Below are positions 16,055-24,333 of a stretch of 64,000 nucleotides of DNA, piece after piece. This DNA comes from Streptomyces sp. JB150 (GTDB lineage Bacteria; Actinomycetota; Actinomycetes; Streptomycetales; Streptomycetaceae), in assembly GCF_011193355.1 (NCBI RefSeq), contig NZ_CP049780.1, positions 134,072-198,071 on the forward strand. The letters run 5' to 3'. Under the pieces are notes generated by a model. It made no database searches. It was not told the origin of the DNA and was given only the letters and a program-made list of their open reading frames with translations. A program made the position numbers and the translations under genes. Every line of letters starts with the position of its first letter. Position 1 is the first letter of the stretch.

Positions 16055-17860
16055 TCAGGGCAGGGTCCACTTCTGGTTGGGTCCGGTGTGGCAGGTCCAC
16101 AGATGGACCGCCGTCCCGTCGTTCCACGTACCGCCCGACGCGTCCAGGCACTTGCCCGACTGCGGATTGCGCACCGTACCGTCGGACTGCGCCGCCCACT
16201 TCTGCGCACCCGTCCCGTTGCACGACCACAGCTGGATCCGCGTACCGTCCGCACTGCCCCCGCCGGAGACGTCCAGGCACTTGCCCAGCGCCTTCAGCGA
16301 GCCGTCACCACCGACCGTCCACCGCTGCGCGGCCGACCCGTTGCACGTCCACACCTGCACCTTCGTCCCGTCGGCCGACTGCCCGCCGTCCACGTCCAGA
16401 CACTTGCCGTTCACCCCCTTCACCTCGCCCGTGCGGGGCGCGGGCTCCTGGCCGCCGCCGCCCTGTCTGACGCGGATGCTGCGGAAGGACACCTCGTCAC
16501 CGTCGCCGTGGTTCTGGATGCCGATGTGGCCCTGTGCGAGGCTGCGTGCCGGGTCGGTGTTGGTGAAGTCGTTGATCTTGCGGCCGTTGAGGAAGACCTC
16601 CAGGCGTTCGCCGGTGACGCGCAGCTCGTAGGTGTTCCACTCCCCCGGCGGGTTCAGCGCGGCGTCGCGCGCGGTGATGTCGGCGGACTTGAAGCCGTAG
16701 ACGGCGCCCGTGGTGCGGTCGGCCGCGTCGGTGGCGTCGATCTGGATCTCGTAGCCGTTGCTCACCGCGGACCACGGGTCGTCGGAGGCCGGGAAGCCGA
16801 GGAAGACCCCGGAGTTGTCGTCGCCGGCCGCCTTCCAGTCGAGTTTGACGGAGTAGTCCCCGGTGAACTCCTTCGCGGAGTACCAGAGCAAGCCCAGCCC
16901 GCCGTGGGAGGTGAGGCTGCCGTCGGCGAGGGTGAACCCGCCGGGACCGGCCTGTTTCCAGCCGGTGGTGGAGGAGCCGTCGAACAGGGACGTGTAGCCG
17001 GTCTCGGGACGGCAGTCGGCGTCGGTCATGCCGGCCGCCCAGCGGATGCCGCCGAGGAGGTGCCGGCGGAAGGCGGGCTCGGTGTACGACTCGTCGGTGT
17101 GGCCGCCGCCGGTGTAGAAGGCCCGGCCGCCCTGGTAGTCCTTGCACCAGGCGATCGGGTGGTCGCCGGACATGTTCCCGCCCGAGTAGCTGGACTCGTC
17201 GAGCGAGGCGAGTACGTGGGCGCTGGTGCGCGGGTTGGTGCGGTAGTTGTACCACTCGTCGGTGCGCTGCCAGGTGCCGCCCAGGTGGGCGGTGGCGTCG
17301 TGCGCCCGGTCCTCCACCTTGACGGTGGCGGACTGGATGGCCGGGTGCGAGTGGAAGAGCGCCCCGGCGAGGCCCTCGTAGAAGGGCCAGTCGTACTCGG
17401 TGTCGGCGGCGGCGTGGATGCCGACGTATCCGCCGCCGCCCTGGATGTACTGCTCGAAGGCCGTCTGCTGGGCGGCGTTGAGCACGTCGCCCGTCGTCGA
17501 CAGGAAGACGACCGCCTTGTACTGGGCGAGGTTGCCGGTCGTGAAGGCCTGCGCGTCCTCGGTGGCGTCGACGGTGAAGTTGTTGGCCGTGCCCAGGCCG
17601 CGCAGGGCCGCGATGCCGTCGTCGATCGAGGAGTGCCGGAAGCCCGCCGTCTTGGAGAAGACGAGGATCTTGTACGCCGGGTCGGCGGCCGCGCGGTGCT
17701 CCGCGGTGACGGTGCCGGAGGGGCTGCCGGTCCCGGGCTGGGCCGCGGCCTGCGGGGTCAGGCAGAGCACGGCGGCGGCGAACAGGCCGAGGGCCGCTTT
17801 CAGGGGTGTGCGCGGTGCGAGGCGCGCACGGGGTGTACGGGTGGTCCGGGTGGTACGCAT
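16055..17860 (-). CDS. Secreted ThuA-DUF1080-ricin B protein
   Basis: This is a 601-aa secreted protein. A signal peptide (LKAALGLFAAAVLCLTPQAAAQ) ends near residue 41; a ThuA-like domain follows (about 50-270, with FRHSSIDDGIAAL and YVGIHAAADTEYDW); then a DUF1080/LamG-like beta domain (about 275-455, GGLGLLWYSAKEFTGDYSVKLDW); then a ricin B-type lectin (about 465-601, three QxW-like repeats). DUF1080 proteins include 3-keto-glycoside hydrolases. The ATG at 17860 has a GAAAGGAGG site. It follows the sugar dehydrogenase-like gene by 16 bp, so one pathway for extracellular sugar oxidation and cleavage is plausible. Activity on any given glycan is unproven. Confidence 0.88.
   Translation of the reverse strand: MRTTRTTRTPRARLAPRTPLKAALGLFAAAVLCLTPQAAAQPGTGSPSGTVTAEHRAAADPAYKILVFSKTAGFRHSSIDDGIAALRGLGTANNFTVDATEDAQAFTTGNLAQYKAVVFLSTTGDVLNAAQQTAFEQYIQGGGGYVGIHAAADTEYDWPFYEGLAGALFHSHPAIQSATVKVEDRAHDATAHLGGTWQRTDEWYNYRTNPRTSAHVLASLDESSYSGGNMSGDHPIAWCKDYQGGRAFYTGGGHTDESYTEPAFRRHLLGGIRWAAGMTDADCRPETGYTSLFDGSSTTGWKQAGPGGFTLADGSLTSHGGLGLLWYSAKEFTGDYSVKLDWKAAGDDNSGVFLGFPASDDPWSAVSNGYEIQIDATDAADRTTGAVYGFKSADITARDAALNPPGEWNTYELRVTGERLEVFLNGRKINDFTNTDPARSLAQGHIGIQNHGDGDEVSFRSIRVRQGGGGQEPAPRTGEVKGVNGKCLDVDGGQSADGTKVQVWTCNGSAAQRWTVGGDGSLKALGKCLDVSGGGSADGTRIQLWSCNGTGAQKWAAQSDGTVRNPQSGKCLDASGGTWNDGTAVHLWTCHTGPNQKWTLP
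16059..16429. repeat. Ricin-lectin DNA duplication, copy 1
   Basis: This 371-bp stretch, encoding the lectin of the ThuA protein, matches 17881-18251 at 370 positions. The only difference is G16271 against A18093, which is synonymous (Asp codon). Confidence 0.95.
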
Positions 17861-17876
17861 CAGGGTCGCCTCCTTT

Positions 17877-20729
17877 CTACGGCAGGGTCCACTTCTGGTT
17901 GGGTCCGGTGTGGCAGGTCCACAGATGGACCGCCGTCCCGTCGTTCCACGTACCGCCCGACGCGTCCAGGCACTTGCCCGACTGCGGATTGCGCACCGTA
18001 CCGTCGGACTGCGCCGCCCACTTCTGCGCACCCGTCCCGTTGCACGACCACAGCTGGATCCGCGTACCGTCCGCACTGCCCCCGCCGGAGACATCCAGGC
18101 ACTTGCCCAGCGCCTTCAGCGAGCCGTCACCACCGACCGTCCACCGCTGCGCGGCCGACCCGTTGCACGTCCACACCTGCACCTTCGTCCCGTCGGCCGA
18201 CTGCCCGCCGTCCACGTCCAGACACTTGCCGTTCACCCCCTTCACCTCGCCGGAGCGGGTTCCGCCGCCGGAGGTGGTGAAGGAGAACTCGTCGACGTCG
18301 AACAGTGAGCCGCTGCCCCCCTTGAAGACGAGGTGCAGGGTCGTCGAGCCGCCGGGCTGGTTGGCCAGGTCGGCCGACACGTCCTGGAAGGTCTCCCAGC
18401 CGCCGGTCACCGGTACGGTCGCGGTGCCGAGCAGGGTGCCGGCCGGCGATCCGGCGCGTACCTCGATGGTGCCGCCGACGCCCGCGGAGGAGACCCGGGC
18501 GGTGAACCGGGTGGCGTTGTCGAGGGCGTACGGCGTGAAGGAGATCCAGTCGCCGTTGTCGATGTGGCCGACGGTCCGGCCGCCGTGCGCGGGGGTGTGG
18601 GTGACGACCTGGACGCCGGCGGAGCCGCCGTAGTGCTCGGCCTGCCGGTGGCTGGGCTGGGTGATGTGCTGGTCGTGCGTGGTCAGCGCGGGCTGGCCGT
18701 TCGCGCCCTTGTCGGTGTACTCGGCGTCGATGACGCCGAAGATGTTGGCGTTGGGGTCGTGCTCGCCGTCCGCCAGGGTCTGGAGGGTGCCCTCGCAGCC
18801 GGTGGTGGAGGTCTGCGGGTGGCCGTGGCTGTCGTGTCCGACGATGAAGGTGACCTTCACCTTGGAGCAGTCGACCGTGCCGTCCTCGGGGTCGGTGACC
18901 GTCACCTTGAAGGGGATGGCGGCGCCGAAGTCGTAGATCCGTCCGTCCACGGGCAGGTCGAGCCTGACGGTGGGGGCGGTGTTGCCGACGGTGATCTGCA
19001 CCGAGGCCGTCGCGGACTTGCCGGTCGGGTCGGTGACCTTCAGGGTGGCCGTGTACCGGCCGTTGGCGGTGTAGGTGTGCGTGGGGTTGGCGGCGGTGGA
19101 GGTGGTGCCGTCGCCGAAGGTCCACGCGTAGCCGAGGGCGCCGCCGTCGGGGTCGGAGCTGCCGGCCGAGGAGAACGCGACGGTCAGGGGCGCCTTCCCG
19201 GAGGTGACGTCGGCCTTGGCCTGCGCGAGCGGCGCGAGACCGCCGGTGACGTGCTCGATGCGGTACAGGGCGGAGTTCTCGTCGCCGCTGAAGTAGCCGG
19301 TGCCGTAGTCGAGGACGTACAGGGCGCCGTCCGGGCCGAAGGCCATGTCCATCACCTGGGTGCCGCTCCAGGGGAAGGAGTTGATGGACTGCACCGTGCC
19401 GTCGCCGCCGGACTCGATCCGCTTGATCCAGCGGCGGCCGAACTCGCCGGCGAAGAAGTCGCCGTCGAACTCCTGCGGGAACTTCACCTCGGAGGACGAG
19501 GCGGCGTCGTAGCGGTAGACCGGGCCGCCCATCGGGGACTCCGACCCGGAGCCGAACTCGGGGACGGACCCGCCGTCGTACGGGATCCAGGCGGGCTGCG
19601 CGGGAGGCAGGTCGGTCAGGCCGGTGTTGCGGGGCGACGTGTTCTTCGGGGCCGCGCAGCTGAACGCGGACCCCGAGGCGCCGGTGGCGAAGTCGTAGTC
19701 GACGTAGGCGTCGTTGTCGCCCGTGCAGTACGGCCAGCCGTAGTTGCCCGCCTTGGTGATCCGGTTGAACTCCACCTGCCCGGCCGGTCCGCGGGTGGGG
19801 CTCGCGACACCGGAGTCGGGTCCGTAGTCACCGAGGTAGACGATGCCCGTGGCCTTGTCGACGCTCATCCGGAACGGGTTGCGGAAGCCCATGGCGTAGA
19901 TCTCGGGGCGGGTCTTCGCGGTGCCCGGCGGGAAGAGGTTGCCGCTCGGGATCGAGTACGACCCGTCGGCGTTGACCTTGATCCGCAGGACCTTGCCGCG
20001 CAGGTCGTTGGTGTTGCCCGAGGAACGCTGGGCGTCGAAGGCGGGGTTGCGGCTCGCGCGCTCGTCGATCGGGGTGAAGCCGTCCGAGGCGAACGGGTTG
20101 GTGTCGTCGCCGGTGGACAGGTACAGGTTGCCGGCCGCGTCGAAGTCGATGTCGCCGCCGACGTGGCAGCAGGTGCCCCGTGAGGCGGGCACGTCGAGGA
20201 TCTTCTTCTCGCTGGCGAGGTCCAGGGTGCCGTCGGTCTTCAGGACGAACCGGGACAGCCGGTTGACCCCGTCGAAGGGGGCGAAGTCGGCGGCGGTGCC
20301 GTCGGCCGGGGCGTCACCGCCGGGCGTGCTGAGCTTCGGCGCGTAGTAGAGGTACACGTACCGGTTGGACGAGAAGCCGGGGTCCACGGCGACGCCTTGC
20401 AGGCCTTCCTCGTCGTGGCTGTAGACGTCGAGCTTGCCCGCGACGCTGGTGGTCCCGGCGGCGTTGGTCAGCCGGAGGGTGCCGTCCCGCGAGGTGTGCA
20501 GGACCGAGCGGTCCGGCAGTACGGCCAGGGTCATGGGTTCGCCGGTCTCGGCCACGCCCTTGGCGAGCGTGACCTGCTGGAACTCCGGAGCGGCGGGCGC
20601 CTCGGCCCGCCCGGCCGGGGCCGCGGGCGCGGCGGTCGCGGGGGACGCCGGAAGGAGGAAGCCGAGGGCGCAGGCCACGGCGGTCAGTAAGGGGCGGACA
20701 CGTCTGTGTCCATACGGTCTCGTGCGCAC
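17877..20729 (-). CDS. Secreted glucose/sorbosone dehydrogenase-like protein with PKD, CBM6 and ricin domains
   Basis: This is a 950-aa secreted protein. After a signal peptide (about 1-33) comes a six-bladed propeller of the PQQ-dependent soluble sugar dehydrogenase (GSDH) type (about 50-480; HDEEGLQGVAVDPGF, TCCHVGGDIDFDAAG, GYGWPY-like AGNYGWPYCTGDND), a PKD domain (about 500-585; GYAWTFGDGTTS), a CBM6-type module (about 690-815; AEHYGGSAGVQVV) and a C-terminal ricin lectin. It probably oxidises a sugar while bound to polysaccharide. The GTG start has GGGAG 6 nt upstream. Codon 14 is TTA (20688-20690), implying bldA dependence. It is the first gene of a two-gene operon. Confidence 0.88.
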   Translation of the reverse strand: MRTRPYGHRRVRPLLTAVACALGFLLPASPATAAPAAPAGRAEAPAAPEFQQVTLAKGVAETGEPMTLAVLPDRSVLHTSRDGTLRLTNAAGTTSVAGKLDVYSHDEEGLQGVAVDPGFSSNRYVYLYYAPKLSTPGGDAPADGTAADFAPFDGVNRLSRFVLKTDGTLDLASEKKILDVPASRGTCCHVGGDIDFDAAGNLYLSTGDDTNPFASDGFTPIDERASRNPAFDAQRSSGNTNDLRGKVLRIKVNADGSYSIPSGNLFPPGTAKTRPEIYAMGFRNPFRMSVDKATGIVYLGDYGPDSGVASPTRGPAGQVEFNRITKAGNYGWPYCTGDNDAYVDYDFATGASGSAFSCAAPKNTSPRNTGLTDLPPAQPAWIPYDGGSVPEFGSGSESPMGGPVYRYDAASSSEVKFPQEFDGDFFAGEFGRRWIKRIESGGDGTVQSINSFPWSGTQVMDMAFGPDGALYVLDYGTGYFSGDENSALYRIEHVTGGLAPLAQAKADVTSGKAPLTVAFSSAGSSDPDGGALGYAWTFGDGTTSTAANPTHTYTANGRYTATLKVTDPTGKSATASVQITVGNTAPTVRLDLPVDGRIYDFGAAIPFKVTVTDPEDGTVDCSKVKVTFIVGHDSHGHPQTSTTGCEGTLQTLADGEHDPNANIFGVIDAEYTDKGANGQPALTTHDQHITQPSHRQAEHYGGSAGVQVVTHTPAHGGRTVGHIDNGDWISFTPYALDNATRFTARVSSAGVGGTIEVRAGSPAGTLLGTATVPVTGGWETFQDVSADLANQPGGSTTLHLVFKGGSGSLFDVDEFSFTTSGGGTRSGEVKGVNGKCLDVDGGQSADGTKVQVWTCNGSAAQRWTVGGDGSLKALGKCLDVSGGGSADGTRIQLWSCNGTGAQKWAAQSDGTVRNPQSGKCLDASGGTWNDGTAVHLWTCHTGPNQKWTLP
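17881..18251. repeat. Ricin-lectin DNA duplication, copy 2
   Basis: Second copy of the 371-bp lectin segment, at the 3' end of the sugar dehydrogenase-like gene. Identity stops abruptly at 18252, where the linkers to the preceding domains diverge. Confidence 0.95.
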
Positions 20730-20950
20730 AGAGGTCTCCCGATGTGGGGTGGGATGACGGCAGGCCTCAGCGGACTGCCAAGACGTTCATGGGCCTGTTC
20801 ACAGGCGCGCGCCGTCGCGCCGTCGAGACCGGCCGACGCTCTATGACCGGTTCATTTCAAGGAAGTTAGCGGGCTTCGTCGAACGGCGTAACCCGTTCGA
20901 CGCAAGTTCCCGATACTTTTTCCACGACAGAGACAAAGTGGTGAAGCATC
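20730..20950. other. Promoter region of the sugar dehydrogenase operon
   Basis: Non-coding leader and promoter of the leftward GSDH-ThuA operon. It holds the inverted repeat at 20877-20902 and an AT-richer patch near 20910-20940; no gene is seen. Confidence 0.6.
20877..20902. promoter_or_regulatory. Candidate operator upstream of the sugar dehydrogenase operon
   Basis: Perfect 10-bp arms CGTCGAACGG and CCGTTCGACG flank a 6-nt spacer, 148 bp upstream of the GTG start at 20729. The length and symmetry suit a LacI- or GntR-type sugar regulator; no such gene is adjacent, so the regulator would be encoded elsewhere. Confidence 0.5.
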
Positions 20951-20987
20951 GCGGGGCGTCGCACCGCGCGGGGGTGTGACGCCCCGC
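20951..20987 (-). terminator. Hairpin terminator after the SMP-30-like gene
   Basis: GCGGGGCGTC and GACGCCCCGC form a 10-bp stem, extended inside by CAC/GTG after one mismatch, with a 9-nt loop. It begins 10 bp after the leftward stop at 20997. Confidence 0.75.
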
Positions 20988-20996
20988 CGGCCCGTC

Positions 20997-22013
20997 TCAG
21001 GAGGCCGGGGGCAGGGGAGCGAGCACGACGATGTCGTCCTCGTGGAGGCTGGCGGCGACCACCGTGCCGTCGTGCTCGGCGACGCTGGTCACGAAGCCGT
21101 ACGCGCAGTCGTCCGACCGCAGGTCGTGGACGATCCGGCCGTCGAGGTCGAAGGCCATGACCCACGCGAGGGACGCGGGCCCGGGGCGCACGGCCCGCGG
21201 CAGGTTCCACAGCAGGGTCCGCCACAGACCCGGCCGGGGCAGCAGGCTGTCCAGCAGGGCGTTGCGGGGAGCGGCGAGCGACACCCAGACGAGTCCGCCG
21301 GTGCCGAGGCTCATGTTGTCGGGCAGGCCGGCCAGGTTCTCGGCGAACGGCTCGACCGTCCCGGCTCGGGGGCCGGTGAGCCAGTAGCGGCACACCCGGT
21401 ATCCGGCGGTCTCGGCGACGAGCAGATGTGAGGCGTCCGGAACGAGCACCAGTCCGTTCGCGAACTTGAGGTCGTCGAGCAGCACCGTGACGGTGCCGTC
21501 GGTGTCCCGGCGGACGAGCATCCCGGTGCAGGAGTGTTCGAGGATGTCGCCGAGGTAGTGGTCGAGGTCCCAGCGGCGGGTGGAGACGGTGAACCAGATG
21601 GTCCCGTCGGGGCCTCGCACCACGTTGCCGGCGAAGGTGAGCGGGCGGCCCGCGAGGGAGTCGACGAGGGTGTGGACCGATCCGTCTGCGCCGACGCGCA
21701 GCAGTCCCCGGTCGTGGTCGCAGACCAGGACGCCGCCGTCGGGGCAGGGTTCCAGCCCCAGTGGCCGGCCCCCGGTGCCGGCCAGCACGGTACGGGCGCC
21801 GGTGGTCGGGTTCATGCGCACCACGCTGCCGTCACCGAGACCGGTGAGCAGGGCGCCCCGGCGGTCGAAGACGACGTCCTCGGGGCCATGGCCACCGGTC
21901 GGCAGGCGACGGGCCACCACGAACCGGCGGGTGGCGTGGGTGCGGCCCTGGTCGGCCGGGGCAGGGGGCGGGGTCCAGCGGCGAGGTGAGATCAGGCGGC
22001 GGGTCGAGGTCAC
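20997..22013 (-). CDS. SMP-30/strictosidine synthase-like beta-propeller protein
   Basis: This 338-aa protein has the SMP-30/gluconolactonase/strictosidine synthase-like propeller pattern: repeated GxxxGLEPxPDGG-, GPDGTIWFTVSTRRWDL and LKFANGLVLVPDASHLLVAET segments, with a typical NM (LPDNMSLGTGGLVW) loop. Relatives hydrolyse lactones or are of unknown activity. There is no clear signal peptide. The GTG at 22013 is chosen for the GGGAG about 6 nt upstream; the ORF extends further but is Arg/Pro-rich there. It stands alone between a terminator and a small membrane-protein gene. Confidence 0.78.
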   Translation of the reverse strand: MTSTRRLISPRRWTPPPAPADQGRTHATRRFVVARRLPTGGHGPEDVVFDRRGALLTGLGDGSVVRMNPTTGARTVLAGTGGRPLGLEPCPDGGVLVCDHDRGLLRVGADGSVHTLVDSLAGRPLTFAGNVVRGPDGTIWFTVSTRRWDLDHYLGDILEHSCTGMLVRRDTDGTVTVLLDDLKFANGLVLVPDASHLLVAETAGYRVCRYWLTGPRAGTVEPFAENLAGLPDNMSLGTGGLVWVSLAAPRNALLDSLLPRPGLWRTLLWNLPRAVRPGPASLAWVMAFDLDGRIVHDLRSDDCAYGFVTSVAEHDGTVVAASLHEDDIVVLAPLPPAS

Positions 22014-22196
22014 GGCGGGCTCCCTGCTCGGGCGTCGGGGCGATGGACGGGGCCGGCGCCGCACCGCCACGTCCACGCGGTGCGCGCCGGCCGCGCGCTC
22101 ACCACTCCCCTACCCGCGGTCGGCGCGCAGTGACGCGGCGTCCGGTCAGTTCAGCGGGCGGCCTTGTGCGGTATGCCGGGTCTCCGGCCGCACGGA

Positions 22197-22412
22197 CTAC
22201 TCATCGGCTCCGCCCCCGATGGCCCGGTACAGGGCGGTCAGAGCCGCGCACACTCCCACGCTGCCCCCGAACGTGGAACCGGCGCGCTGGAAGACATCGG
22301 GCCAGTTGGCTCCCGCGGACCGCGTTCCCCAGGCGACGGCCAGGGCGACCAGGGCGGACAACACCACCACGAGACCGGTCGCCAGCAAACGGACCACCCT
22401 TGCGTTACCCAT
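22197..22412 (-). CDS. Small membrane protein, unknown
   Basis: I do not recognise this 71-aa protein. It has one strong N-terminal transmembrane helix (LLATGLVVVLSALVALAVAW) and a second weaker hydrophobic stretch (SVGVCAALTALYRAI). An AGGGG site 6-7 nt before the ATG supports translation. It is followed at 120 bp by the mapped-out end of the non-coding gap before the SMP-30-like gene, with no obvious operon partner. Confidence 0.6.
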   Translation of the reverse strand: MGNARVVRLLATGLVVVLSALVALAVAWGTRSAGANWPDVFQRAGSTFGGSVGVCAALTALYRAIGGGADE

Positions 22413-22725
22413 CTTTCACCCCTCTACCGCTCGGCTACCCACTCCCTTGGAAAGGTGATCTGCATCCGATGGAAACAACGACTAAATTCCGGACAGAATA
22501 TCAATTCCACCCAAAACTCCGCGATGGAACACGTACGATCACGCCCCTTTATGATCCGGCCAAGGCAAAGGCCCTCCGGTCGAAAACCGGGGGAGTTCCC
22601 TTTTTCTCAGGCCCGTGTGTGCCGTGCGGCTGGAACCGCGGGGTGCCGTGCGGGAGTCATCAGGGCGTACGCAGCGGGGCCGCTCGATCGCGGAGGCCCG
22701 CCCGACCGACTACCGGAAAGCGTTC
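22413..22725. other. Divergent intergenic region with an AT-rich island
   Basis: The 313 bp between the small membrane-protein gene and the DUF6882-like gene contain an unusually AT-rich stretch (about 22455-22560). This is clearly unlike the surrounding DNA and probably holds the promoters. No gene or clear repeat is seen. Confidence 0.55.
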
Positions 22726-24201
22726 ATGACCGCCTCCTTCAGTGACCAGCTCCTCGCTCTCGCGCGGCCGAACCTCGCCTGGGTGTGCGAGCAGCTCGAC
22801 CTCTTCGACTCCCTGGTGCCCGCCGGGGTCGTGTCCTTCGACCGGGACGAACCGTCCGTGACGCGCTCGGGCATCACCCTGCGCGCCCACGTCATCGGCA
22901 CCTACGCCGTGGACGGCACCTGGATGTGGGCGTGGGCCAACGAGTCGTACCGGGACAGCGCGATCGCGGCGCGTTCGCTGGAGCTGCGTGAGCTGGGTGA
23001 GCGGGAGGGTGTGCCGGAGCTGACCGAGCCGATGCCGGATCTCAACCACTTCCCCGACCCCCGGCTGGCGGCCGACCACCTGCTGCTGATGTGCATGGGT
23101 CTGCTCGACGCCCGCGGCGGGGTGATCTGCGCGGTGAACGAACGCGGCCGGCTCTTCATGGTCGTCGACGACCCCGCCGTACCGCGCGCCGAGCCGCGCG
23201 CCGCCCGGCTCGCCACGGCCCTGCGCAACGGCGCCGCGCTGCTGCCGGGTTCCGCGCTGCAGCCGGTGCGGAGCTGGTTCGCACGGCACGGGATCGAGCC
23301 GGTGTACGGGCCCGGCCGGGTGGAGGGCGTGCTGGACGGGGGCGACCGGGTCGTCGTGACCCTGGACGGCGAGGGGGTCACCGCTGTCGAGGTCACCGGA
23401 CCGGACGGGGGCGCGCCCGCCTGCGGCACGGCCGGGGAACAGGAGTTGAAGGGGGCGCGCCGCTCCCCCGACGCGCCGCACCGGACGTTCCCGCGGCCGC
23501 TGCTGGCCGTGGCGGCGCGGGAGCTGGCCTTCTCGATCCTGCGGACGCGGGCGATGGTCCAGTACGCGGACGACCACCTCGACTTCGCCGGGCGCGCCCC
23601 GCTGTGGGACGAGCGGGCCGGGGAGCTGCGGTTCCCCGGCGGGGGCCTGAAGGCGCGCCGTCTCGGCTCCTACGACACCGAGGAGGGCTGGTTCCGGTGG
23701 GCGCCTGGTACGGAGGACTTCCGCGACCGGTTCCGGGAGGCGGCCGGGCTCGGCCGGGCGGAGGCCGGGATGCTGCCCGAACTGTCTGGCGAGCAGGTGG
23801 ATCTGAGGGCATACGGACCGCGTGAGGCGGTCGCGGTCGCGCTGGCCCGCACGGCGGCGAGCGTGGCGGGCCACACCTTCACCTCGCTCGGCAACGACTT
23901 CTTCGCCGTCACCGACGACCGCCTGGGCGACACCGGGATCACCGACCTCGACGGGGCCGTCACGGACATCCGCGGGGGCGCGAGCTGGCTCCAGGGCCTG
24001 GTGGAGCAGTCGACCCGTGCCGAGACCATGCGGTCGCTCGCCCAGTCGTACTTCGAACGCGCCGGGTTGCAGGTGTGGCACTACGGGCAGCCGGACTTCA
24101 TCAGCGGCGTGATCGGGGTGTACGAGGTGCGGGTCCACTTCGCGCCGGACGGGACCATCACCGAGGTCACGCCCGGCATGCTGATGGGAGCGCCCATGTG
24201 A
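22726..24201 (+). CDS. Duplicated-domain protein, DUF6882-like
   Basis: This 491-aa soluble protein of unknown function appears to contain two copies of one fold: residues about 5-170 (ARPNLAWVCEQLDLFDSL... GTYAVDGTWMWAWAN) and about 265-480 (ARELAFSILRTRAMVQYADD... GSYDTEEGWFRWAP). The shared pattern is an N-terminal amphipathic helix, then a G-T/S-Y-D-x-E/D-x-T/G-W-x-W-A strand pair. This resembles DUF6882 proteins. The ATG at 22726 follows a weak GGAAAG. The gene is monocistronic and closed by a hairpin terminator. No catalytic motif is visible. Confidence 0.65.
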   Translation: MTASFSDQLLALARPNLAWVCEQLDLFDSLVPAGVVSFDRDEPSVTRSGITLRAHVIGTYAVDGTWMWAWANESYRDSAIAARSLELRELGEREGVPELTEPMPDLNHFPDPRLAADHLLLMCMGLLDARGGVICAVNERGRLFMVVDDPAVPRAEPRAARLATALRNGAALLPGSALQPVRSWFARHGIEPVYGPGRVEGVLDGGDRVVVTLDGEGVTAVEVTGPDGGAPACGTAGEQELKGARRSPDAPHRTFPRPLLAVAARELAFSILRTRAMVQYADDHLDFAGRAPLWDERAGELRFPGGGLKARRLGSYDTEEGWFRWAPGTEDFRDRFREAAGLGRAEAGMLPELSGEQVDLRAYGPREAVAVALARTAASVAGHTFTSLGNDFFAVTDDRLGDTGITDLDGAVTDIRGGASWLQGLVEQSTRAETMRSLAQSYFERAGLQVWHYGQPDFISGVIGVYEVRVHFAPDGTITEVTPGMLMGAPM

Positions 24202-24212
24202 CACGTCGTCCG

Positions 24213-24240
24213 TCCCCGTCGCTCCCCCGAGCGACGGGGA
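24213..24240. terminator. Bidirectional hairpin terminator
   Basis: TCCCCGTCGCTC and GAGCGACGGGGA form a perfect 12-bp stem with a CCCC loop, 12 bp after the stop at 24201 and between convergent genes. Confidence 0.82.
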
Positions 24241-24333
24241 GGGGTCACCGGGGTCCGGGCGGCACACCGGTGGTCGCGGTGCGCCGCCCGGAACTGGTGC
24301 GGAGCGGCCGTGCTCCGGCTCGGTCCTGGCGTG

